A DNA stretch of 64,000 nt, from the NCBI RefSeq assembly GCF_016458235.1, contig NZ_JAEMHK010000008.1, positions 124,001 to 188,000 on the forward strand, written 5' to 3'. The translations under genes were made by a program, and so were the position numbers. Below, piece by piece: positions 1 to 9,300 of this stretch; positions within the stretch are counted from its first letter, which is position 1, and the number at the start of each line of letters is the position of its first letter. The stretch comes from Geomonas propionica (lineage in GTDB: Bacteria > Desulfobacterota > Desulfuromonadia > Geobacterales > Geobacteraceae). The notes beneath the pieces were generated by a model that did not search any database, was not told where the DNA came from, and worked only from the letters and a program-made list of their open reading frames with translations.

Positions 1-3000
1 ACTGAAACCCTCCTCGCCGTGGTGAGCGAGAAAACCGGCTACCCCGTGGAAATGCTCGAACTGGAAATGGGGATGGATTCCGACCTCGGCATTGACTCCA
101 TTAAACGTGTCGAGATCCTGTCCACGCTGCAGGAGCGTCTCCCCAGCTCTCCCGCCATCGGTCCCGAGCACCTGGGCACCTTGCGTACCCTCGGTGACAT
201 TGCCGGGCATCTCGCTGCGGGTACAGCTTCCGTAGCAGCGGTAGCCCCGGTAGCAGCACCTCAAACTGCGGCCGCGGCACCTGCCGGTGCAGACGTTGCC
301 GCCGTCCTGCTGGAGGTTGTCAGCGAGAAAACCGGCTATCCGACCGAAATGCTTGAACTAACCATGGGCATGGACTCCGACCTCGGCATCGACTCGATCA
401 AGCGTGTCGAGATCCTCTCCACGCTGCAGGAGCGCCTGCCGGGTTCACCGTCTATCGGCCCGGAGCACCTGGGCACCTTGCGCACCCTGGGTGACATTGC
501 CGGCTTCCTCGGTTCCGGCTCCGCCGCAGCCCCGGTCGCTGCAGCCGCTGCAGCTCCGACTGCACCTGCTACGCCCGTCGCGTCTCCTGGCGCCGCCGTC
601 GATCACGCCGCTGTCTGCCAAGCCCTGCTCGAAGTCGTCAGCGACAAGACCGGCTACCCGGCCGAGATGCTGGAATTGACCATGGGCATGGATTCCGACC
701 TCGGCATCGATTCCATTAAGCGCGTCGAGATTCTGTCCGCCCTGCAAGAGCGCCTCCCGGCCTGCCCGGCCATCGGCCCGGAGCACCTGGGGACCTTGCG
801 CACTTTGGGCGACATCGCCAATTTCCTTGCTGGCCCGGCACAGCCGGCCGCTTCAGCCGCTCCGGTCGCGCCTGTCGCTGTCGACGTTACTGCACCTGTC
901 GCTACTGCAGCAGTTCCTGCCGTTGCAGCCGCCGCACCGATTGAAAGCCCGGCGCACCCGATTCAGCGCAGTTCGATGATCCCGGTGCTGCTCGGCGACA
1001 GCGACGACGACGCCATCACCCTCGCCAACGACGGCGAGATCTGGGTTACCGACGACGGCTCCGCATTCGCCGCTGAACTGTGCGGCATCCTGCTTGAGCA
1101 CGGCTGCTCCGTCCGGAAGATCAACGCGGCACAGGCACAACAGATTGCTCCGGCAGGCAAACTTTCCGGCTTGGTCATCTGCGCGCCGGTAGCAGGCACC
1201 GATGACCTGTTCCTGGAGAACGCCTTCCAACTTCTCAAGAATGCCGCTGCGGCACTGGGCGAGTCCGGCCGCGCTGACGGTGCCGTCTGCGTTACCGTTT
1301 CCCGCCTGGACGGTGCATTCGGCTTCAGTTCTACCAAGAACTTGAAGGATCCCCTTTCCGGCGCCCTGGCCGGTCTCACAAAAACCGCCGCCTTCGAATG
1401 GCCGGAAGTTTCCTGCAAGGCGATCGATCTGGGCGAGTTTGCCCATCCCGCAGCCGCAGCGGGCGCCGTGGCCGTGGAAATGCTGCGTCGCGGGCCGGTC
1501 GAGGTCGGCCTGACCCCGGACGGTCGCTTCGGGCTGCAGACCGCCGTACTTCCCGCCGCACCCGCTCCGGTCGATCCGGTCCTGGCGAAGGGTGACGTCG
1601 TGGTGATCACCGGCGGCGGCCGCGGTGTTACCGCCGTTTCCGCGCTGGCACTCGCCAAGGAATACCATCCGTTCCTGGTGCTCCTGGGGCGGAGCCCCGA
1701 GCCGCAGGATGAACCCGCCTGGCTCTCCGGCATCACGGACGAGGCTGAGACCAAGCGCGCCATCATGCAAAACGCTACCGGCAAGCTCCATCCCCGCGAA
1801 ATCGAGGAGCGCTACCGCTCCGTGGTGGCCGGGCGCGAACTGCGCGAGACCTTGAACGCCATCGCCGCCACCGGTGCCGAGGCCATCTACCGCTCGGTCG
1901 ACATCCGCGACCAGAGCGCGATGGAACTCCTGCTCGGCGAAGTACGCCGCGCTCATGGCCCGATCCGCGGCGTTGTGCACGGCGCCGGCGTCCTGGCCGA
2001 TCGCCTCATCGTGGACAAGACTCCGGAGCAGTTCGAACAGGTCTACAGCACCAAGGTGCACGGCCTGCGCTCCCTGCTGCACGCGACCCGCAACGACGAC
2101 TTGAAGTTCGTCGCCCTCTTCTCCTCCTCCACCGGCCGCTTCGGACGGGTTGGCCAAGTGGATTACGCGGTCGCCAACGAGGTGCTCAACAAGACGGCCC
2201 AGGCCGAAGCGCGCCGCCGCACCAACTGCCGCTGCGTCAGCATCAACTGGGGACCGTGGGACGGTGGCATGGTCACGCCCGCGCTGAAAAAGGTATTCGC
2301 TGCCGAGGGGATCGGTGTGATCGATCTCGTCGAGGGGGGCGAGTTCCTGGCCCGCGAAATCTCCGCCGCCGATGCGCCGGTAGAGATCGTCGCCATTGCC
2401 CAGCTCCCCGAGCAGGCAGGCGCCACCGCACCGGCGGCCGGCAAGCCGCAGAGCCTGTCCGAGGCATTCTCGCTCACGCTCACCGTACCGGAGTACCCCT
2501 TCCTGCGCTCACACGTGCTGGACGGCAAGGCGGTGCTCCCGATGGCGGTCATCGTCGAGTGGCTCGCCCACGGCGCGCTGCACGGCAACCCTGGTTTCCG
2601 TTTCCACGGCTTCAACGACCTGCGCATCTGCAAAGGCGTTGTCTTCGAGGACAACACCCCGTTCAAGTTGAACGTGATGGCGGGACGTGCTGAAAAACGT
2701 GAGTCGTTCTGGTTGGTTCCAGTTGAAATGTGCAGCCCGGGCGTCAACGGCAAGACCATCCTGCACGCCCGCGCCGAGATCGTGCTGGCGACTAAGCATC
2801 CGGAGGGTATCCGTTCCATCAAGGAAATCCCGAGTACCCCGTACGCACCGCAAGACGGCATGATCTACAACAACGAGCGCCTGTTCCACGGGCCGGACCT
2901 GCACGGCATCGAGCAGGTGGACGGTTGCTCCGCCAAGGGGATCGCCGCTTCCGTCAAGGGCGCTCCGGCGCCCGCCAAATGGATCAGGCGCCCCCTGAGG

Positions 3001-3333
3001 AGCTCCTGGCTCACCGATCCGCTGGTCATCGACAGCGCCTTCCAGATGATGATCCTCTGGAGCTTCGAGCGTTTCGGCGCCGGTTCGCTCCCCTGCTTCG
3101 CCGGGCGCTACCGCCAGTTCCAGGAGTCCTTCCCGCGCGAGGGCGTTCAGATCGTCATCCGCGTCACCTCCGAGAGCCAGCACGGCGCCAGCGCCGACAT
3201 GGAGTTCCTGGACCGCAGCAGCGGCAAGCTGGTGGCGCGCCTCGAAGGGTACGAGTGCATCATCGATCCATCCCTGAAACAGGCCTTCCAGCGCAACAAG
3301 CTTAGGACCGTAACTGTTGTGGGGGCTGCATAG
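1..3333 (+). CDS. pfaA: PfaA-like polyunsaturated fatty acid synthase, 3' part (ACPx3-KR-DH)
   Basis: Partial at the left edge: the reading frame is open from base 1, so upstream KS and AT domains are probably outside the window. Visible order: three acyl carrier protein domains (about residues 7-275 of the fragment), a Pro/Ala linker, a ketoreductase with its structural half (about 330-510) and NADPH fold (GGGRGV near residue 540; SSSTGRFG and YAVAN near 710-725), then a polyketide-type dehydratase starting at HVLDGKAVLP (His about residue 838, the HxxxGxxxxP motif). This matches the back half of PfaA/Pfa2, which elongates and processes an acyl chain held on ACP phosphopantetheine in the cytoplasm. 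It is followed after 2 nt by the PfaC-like gene. The family assignment is secure; the product chain length is not visible. Confidence 0.9.
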   Translation, partial: TETLLAVVSEKTGYPVEMLELEMGMDSDLGIDSIKRVEILSTLQERLPSSPAIGPEHLGTLRTLGDIAGHLAAGTASVAAVAPVAAPQTAAAAPAGADVAAVLLEVVSEKTGYPTEMLELTMGMDSDLGIDSIKRVEILSTLQERLPGSPSIGPEHLGTLRTLGDIAGFLGSGSAAAPVAAAAAAPTAPATPVASPGAAVDHAAVCQALLEVVSDKTGYPAEMLELTMGMDSDLGIDSIKRVEILSALQERLPACPAIGPEHLGTLRTLGDIANFLAGPAQPAASAAPVAPVAVDVTAPVATAAVPAVAAAAPIESPAHPIQRSSMIPVLLGDSDDDAITLANDGEIWVTDDGSAFAAELCGILLEHGCSVRKINAAQAQQIAPAGKLSGLVICAPVAGTDDLFLENAFQLLKNAAAALGESGRADGAVCVTVSRLDGAFGFSSTKNLKDPLSGALAGLTKTAAFEWPEVSCKAIDLGEFAHPAAAAGAVAVEMLRRGPVEVGLTPDGRFGLQTAVLPAAPAPVDPVLAKGDVVVITGGGRGVTAVSALALAKEYHPFLVLLGRSPEPQDEPAWLSGITDEAETKRAIMQNATGKLHPREIEERYRSVVAGRELRETLNAIAATGAEAIYRSVDIRDQSAMELLLGEVRRAHGPIRGVVHGAGVLADRLIVDKTPEQFEQVYSTKVHGLRSLLHATRNDDLKFVALFSSSTGRFGRVGQVDYAVANEVLNKTAQAEARRRTNCRCVSINWGPWDGGMVTPALKKVFAAEGIGVIDLVEGGEFLAREISAADAPVEIVAIAQLPEQAGATAPAAGKPQSLSEAFSLTLTVPEYPFLRSHVLDGKAVLPMAVIVEWLAHGALHGNPGFRFHGFNDLRICKGVVFEDNTPFKLNVMAGRAEKRESFWLVPVEMCSPGVNGKTILHARAEIVLATKHPEGIRSIKEIPSTPYAPQDGMIYNNERLFHGPDLHGIEQVDGCSAKGIAASVKGAPAPAKWIRRPLRSSWLTDPLVIDSAFQMMILWSFERFGAGSLPCFAGRYRQFQESFPREGVQIVIRVTSESQHGASADMEFLDRSSGKLVARLEGYECIIDPSLKQAFQRNKLRTVTVVGAA
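19..834 (+). repeat. Three tandem acyl carrier protein repeats
   Basis: Three copies of an ACP domain share the core DSDLGIDSIKRVEIL. The phosphopantetheine serine codons are at 97-99, 394-396 and 712-714, spaced 99 and 106 codons. Each copy also has KTGYP near its start and GPEHLGTLRTLGDIA near its end, and Ala/Pro-rich linkers separate them. More copies may lie left of the window. Tandem ACPs are typical of Pfa synthases, where ACP number affects yield. Confidence 0.92.
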
Positions 3334-3335
3334 GC

Positions 3336-6300
3336 ATGAAGCAGCCTTCGCCTTCCGTGGCAATCGTCGGCCTGGGCGGGATCTTTCCCGACGCGCCGGA
3401 ACTGACAACTTTCTGGGAAAACATCCGTAACGCCAAGAGCGCGGCGCGCGAGGTTCCGGCCGGACGCTGGGCCCTCGCGGCTGACGCCGCCTTCCATCCC
3501 GAAGCCGGCAAGCCCGACCACGTCTACTCCAAGCGGGGCTGTTTCATCGACAGCCTTCCTCCCCTGTCCTCGCTCTCCGGGCTGCACATCGACCCGAAGC
3601 TTACCGACGGGCTGGATCCCGCTTGCCACATGCTGCTGCACGCAGGCAAGAGAGCCTTCGACAGCGCGGTCACCGCCAAGCTGGACCGCTCCCGCGTCGG
3701 CGTCATCATCGGCAACTTGGCCCTCCCCAGCGAAAAATCCGCCGAGCTCTCCCGCGCCCTCCTAGGCCGCACCTTCGAGGAGAAACTCCTGGGGCACGCC
3801 GGCACCGACCCGATTCCCAACCCGCTCAACCGCCACGTGGCCGGGCTCCCGGCCGGGCTCCTGGCGGCAGCACTCGGCCTGGGCGGAGGGTGCAGCACCC
3901 TGGATGCGGCCTGCGCATCCTCGCTCTACGCCATCAAGCTCGCCTGCGACGAACTTCTTTCCGGCCGCGCCGACGCCATGTTGACCGGCGGCCTGTCCCG
4001 TCCCGATCCACTTTACACCCAGATGGGCTTTGCCCAGTTGCGCGCCCTTTCGCGGCGCGGCATCTGCTCCCCCTTCGATGCCTCCGGCGACGGCCTGGTG
4101 GTGGGCGAAGGCGCCGGCATCTTCGTGCTCAAGCGCCTGGACGACGCCATCGCTCAGGGCGACCGCATCTACGGCGTGATCAAGGGGATCGGCCTCTCCA
4201 ACGACGTCGGCGGCAGCCTCCTGGCGCCCATGGCCGACGGGCAGTTGCGCGCCATGCGCTCCGCCTACGAGAAGGCCGGGTGGAAGCCGCAGGACGTTGA
4301 CCTGATCGAGTGCCACGCCACGGGTACCCCGGTCGGCGACGCCACCGAGGTCAGCAGCCTTAGGGAACTCTGGGGCGACGCCCCCGGCAAAGGGTGCGTG
4401 ATCGGCTCGGTGAAGTCCAACATCGGACATCTTTTGACTGCCGCTGGTTCCGCAGCACTCACCAAGGTGCTCTTGGCCATGTCCGAGGAAACCCTTCCGC
4501 CGACTGCTAACTTCAAGCAGGCGCCGGAGAATTTCCGGCTGGAAGAGAGCCCGTTCCGGGTCCTGCAGGGTGCGACCCCCTGGCAGCGTCGCGCGGACGG
4601 CGTTCCCCGCCGTGCCGCAGTATCCGCTTTCGGTTTCGGCGGCATCAACGCGCACCTGCTGGTAGAGGAATGGCTCCCTGCTGGCGCAGGTGCTGAATCT
4701 GCCAGCAGGGGGACAGGCACCTGGCGGAGCCAGTCCCCTGGTCCGGTCGCCGTGGTCGGCCTCGATGCCCGCTTCGGCAAATGGCAGGATCTGAAATCCT
4801 TCCAGGCCCGCGCTCTCGGCGGTGACGCTGGCGCCAAGACATCGAACCCCAAAGACTGGTGGGGTGCCGAGCAGAGCGCCTGGTTCGCCACTGAAAAGCT
4901 GAAGGACACCCCCTTCTCCGGCTATTACCTGGACGAGTTCGCCCAGCCGACGGACCAGTTCCGTATCCCGCCCAAAGAACTGGAGGAAATGCTGCCACAG
5001 CAGCTCCTCATGCTGCAATCCGCCGCGGCCGCCATCAAGGATGCGAGAATGGATCGCGGCGACAACCTGCGCGCCGGGGTTTTCGTCGGCATCGCGCTCG
5101 ACCTGAACAGCACCAACTTCGCCTTCCGATGGACCATAGCGGAGAAGGCGAAGGTATGGGCGCGCCAGCTCGGCCTGCAGCTCTCACCGGAGCAACTGGA
5201 GCAGTGGATTGAGCAACTGCGCGACCAGGCGGGCCCGGCGCTTACCGCAAACCGCACCATGGGCGCACTCGGCAGCGTCGTCGCCAGCCGCGTGGCGCGG
5301 GAATTCCGCTGCGGCGGACCCAGCTTCACCATGTCCAGCGAGGAAAGCTCTGGCTTGCGTGCGCTGGAAACGGCGGTGCGCCAGCTGCAGTCCAACGAAA
5401 TCGACCGCGCCGTCGTCGGTGCCGTGGACTTGGCCGGTGACTTCAGGGCCGTGATCGGCCAGCACCTGAACCGCCCCTACTCCGGCTTTGGCAGCGCCAC
5501 CCCCTTCGACCAGTCCGCCGACGGCGCAGTGGTCGGCGAGGGCGCCGCCGCCGTGATCCTGAAGCGACTGGAAGACGCGGAGCGCGACGGGGACCGGATC
5601 TACGCCGTCATCGGCGGCGTGGGCAGTGCGAGCGGCGAAGTCATGCTCCCCGGCGTCCCCGCCTACCGTCACGCCTTGGAGCGCGCCTACGGCGAGGCGG
5701 AGGTTGCACCCGCCAGCATCGGTCTCATTGAGGCCCACGGCAGCGGCAACGCGGCCGAGGACCGGATGGAAGCGGCCGCCCTCACCGAGTTCTTCGATGA
5801 GCCTGGCCCTGCCGCGCAGGCAAGGCGGGTCCCCGTGGCCAGCGTCAAGGCCGACATCGGCCACACCGGCGCCGCATCGGGCCTGGCCTCGCTGGTGCGC
5901 GGCTGCCTGGCACTGTACCAGGAGATCATCCCGGGCACCCGTTCCGGCGAGCGCCCAGTCAGCCAACTCTCCGGCAACGGTGCCCTCTTCCTCCCCAACG
6001 GGTCGCGCTACTGGCTGAGAAACCGCAGCGAAGGCGTGCGCCATGCCGGTGTCAGTGTCTTCGGCGTGGACGGCAGCGTGAGCCATGTCGTGCTGCAGGG
6101 TTACGACAACCTGCCGGAGCGCGCTTCCGTCGAACGCGTGGCGCCGTTGGCTGGCTGGGACGAGTTCCTGTTCAGCGTCACCGGCGCGGATCGCCAGGAG
6201 CTCGCGGAAGGGATGCGGCAGTTGCGGGAAACGGCCGAGAAAAGGCCGGCACCGGATATGGCCGTCCTTTCCCGGCGCGTCTGCAAGGAAAGCAGCGCTT

Positions 6301-9300
6301 CCGGCGCACTGCTCGCCGTCTCCCTGGTGGCCCGCAGCGCCGACGAGCTTGTTTCGCTGTGCCAGCAGGGAGAGCGGTTCCTCCGTTCCGATGCGGCCTA
6401 CGCCGAGGCGGTGCTGCACCCGTCCCAGCGCGATCGTCTTTTCTTCAACGACAAGCCGATCGGCAAAAACGGCAAGATCGGCTTTGTCTACCCCGGCTCC
6501 GGTAACCATTTCGTCGGCATGGGGATGGAACTCTCCGCCCGTTGGCCGGAGGTGTATCGCCGCCAGGACGCCGAAAGCCTCTACCTGCGCGAGCAGTTCC
6601 AGCCGGAGCAGTTCTGGAACGGCGCTCCCATCGACAGCGTGCACGAGAACCATTTGGCCGTCATCTTCGGACAGGTGGCCACCGGATGCGCCGTCACCGA
6701 CGTAGTGCAGCGCTTCGGGATCAAGCCCAACGCGGTGATCAGCTACAGCCTGGGCGAATCCGCCGGGCTCTTCGCCACCCGCACCTGGACCGAGCGCGAC
6801 CTGATGCTGACCCGCATGAAGGCCTCAACCCTGTTCACCCGCGATCTGGCCGGCGAATGCCGCGCCGCCCGCGACGCCTGGGGCGAGCCGGACGGCAAGG
6901 AGATCAACTGGAGCATCGGCGTCGTGGACGCACCCGCACGTGAAGTGCGCCGCGCCCTCAAGAAGACCAGCCGGGTTTACCTGCTCATCGTCAACACGCC
7001 GGACGAGTGCGTCATCGGCGGCGACGTGAAGTGGGTGAAGCACCTGGTGGCCATGCTCGACTGCCGCTTCTTCCCGCTGCAGGGGGTGACCACCGTGCAT
7101 TGCGAGGTGGCGCGCCAGGTGGCCAATGCCTATCGCGACCTGCACGTATTCAATACCAACCCGCCTGCCGGCGTGACCTTTTACAGCGGTGCCGCCGGTA
7201 GCGCCTTCCAGGTGAACCGCCGCAGCGCGGCCGAGTCGATACTGGCCCAGGCCGTCGAGGGGATCGACTATCCCAAGGTGATCGAGGCCGCGTACGAGGA
7301 GGGGATCCGCTACTTCGTCGAGATGGGCCCCGGTGCTTCCTGCAGCCGGATGATCGGGCGCATCCTCAATAACCGTCCCCACGTGGCCCGCTCGGTCTGC
7401 CAGCCGGGCACCGATGCCAACTCCGGTCTGTTGCGGCTTCTGGCCCAGCTTACCGCCGAGCGCGTCCCGGTCGATCTGGAGCCGCTCTTCGTCACTACGC
7501 CGGATCTTCCGGTGCAGGCATCGGTCCTGGCATGCGAGCCCAAAGGGCTCCGCTTCTCTACCGGAGGCGCACCCTTCGCGCCGGGCTTGCCCCAGGCCGA
7601 ACAGGCTACTCAGGTCACGGCAGTTGCAGCGACGCCTGCCGCGGTCAAAGCCCCGGCCGAACCGCGTGCCGCGCAGCAACCTGCTGGGATTGTTGTACCG
7701 GCAACCTCTGTTGCGCCGGTAATGCCAGGCGTAAATAAACCGGTAAGTACGACCAAGAAAATACCCACTACTGCTGGCTTCACGACCGCTTCCTCGGCTA
7801 CTGCGACGACGTTTAACGCTGTGCCGCAATCGGTAGTTCAGCCGACGCAGAGTGCGGCGCCGCAGGTCAATGCGGCTACGGCCCCTGTCACACAGGTGCA
7901 CGCCGCAGAGCCGGTCGCTGATCCCCTGCTGAGCGATTTTGCCCGTGCGCGGGACGCGCACCAGCAGGCTCACGATGCCTACCTCAGGGTGGCGAACGAC
8001 TTGAGCCAGTCAATCGCTGACGCTTTGGCGCTGCAGATTTCCATCCAGGAGCAGATGCTGGCTGCAGGCATCGCGGTCGATCCGCAAATCCCCTCTGTCT
8101 CCCCTTCGCAAAGGGGAGGACGTGAGGCGCGTGCAGCGTTTGATGGCGGCAGCGCGGCGGTTTCGGGTCACGCTCGTGCTACGGCTTCGGCACCTGCTAC
8201 GGCTCCAACTGCTGCTCCGGCTGTGGCACCTGCCCCCTACCCTGGCGCGCTGCCGGCGCTGTACGACTACGACATGTGCCTGGAGTTCGCCATCGGATCT
8301 GTCGCCAAGATGCTTGGTCCGGAATTCGCCGAGGCGGACAGCTACCCAACCAGGGTTAGGCTGCCGGACGTCCCGCTGCAGCTGGTGCACCGCATCGTGA
8401 CGCTCGAGGGCGAGCCGCAATCGATGACCAGCGGCCGCGTGGTCACCCAACACGACGTCCATCCCGGCGCATGGTACCTGGACGGCGGTCGTATTCCGAC
8501 CTGCATCGCGGTCGAGGCGGGACAGGCCGACCTGTTCCTGTCCGGCTACCTCGGCATCGACTTCATCACCAAGGGGCTTGCCGTGTACCGGCTCCTGGAC
8601 GCCGTGGTGACCTTCCATCGCGAGCTTCCGGCACCGGGCGAGACCATCAACTACGACATCCGCATCGAGCGCTTCTTCAGGCAGGGCGAGACTTACCTGT
8701 TCCGCTTCCACTTCGAGGCGACCGTAAATGGGCAACCGCTCCTTTCCATGCGCAATGGTTGCGCCGGCTTCTTCACCCAGGAAGAGCTCGACGCCGGCAA
8801 AGGAATCGTGCGCGGTGCCATCGACCTGCGCCCGCGGACCGGTAAGCTGCCTGCGGACTGGCAGTACCTAGTCCCCATGCAGACGGCAGCTTACGACGCA
8901 CGACAGTTGGACGCCCTGCGCCGCGGCGACCTCGCCGGGTGCTTCGGGCCGATCTTCTCCGGTCTGCCGATCCAGCGTCCCCTGACTATCCCGGGTGGCA
9001 GGATGGAACTGGTGCACCGCGTCATGGAGCTGGTGCCCGATGGCGGCCGCTGCGGTCTTGGCTTCATCCGCGCCGAAGCGGACATCCATCCGGACGACTG
9101 GTTCATCACCTGTCACTTCGTCGATGATCGCGTCATGCCAGGCACGCTCATGTACGAGTGCTGCATGCACACGCTGCGCATCTTCCTGCTGCGCCTGGGT
9201 TGGGTTGCTGAGGCCGACGGTGCCGCCTGGCAGCCTGTCCCGGGTGTCGCCAGCCAACTCTGCTGCCGCGGCCAGGTGCTGGAGACGACCAAGGTGGTGA

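Noticed and set aside
853-2157. 434-residue open frame on the minus strand
   Set aside because: It lies wholly antisense to the PfaA-like gene, has no recognisable domain, and long antisense frames are common in GC-rich coding DNA.
6825-7973. 382-residue minus-strand open frame
   Set aside because: Antisense to pfaC, Arg/Gly-rich composition typical of a shadow frame.
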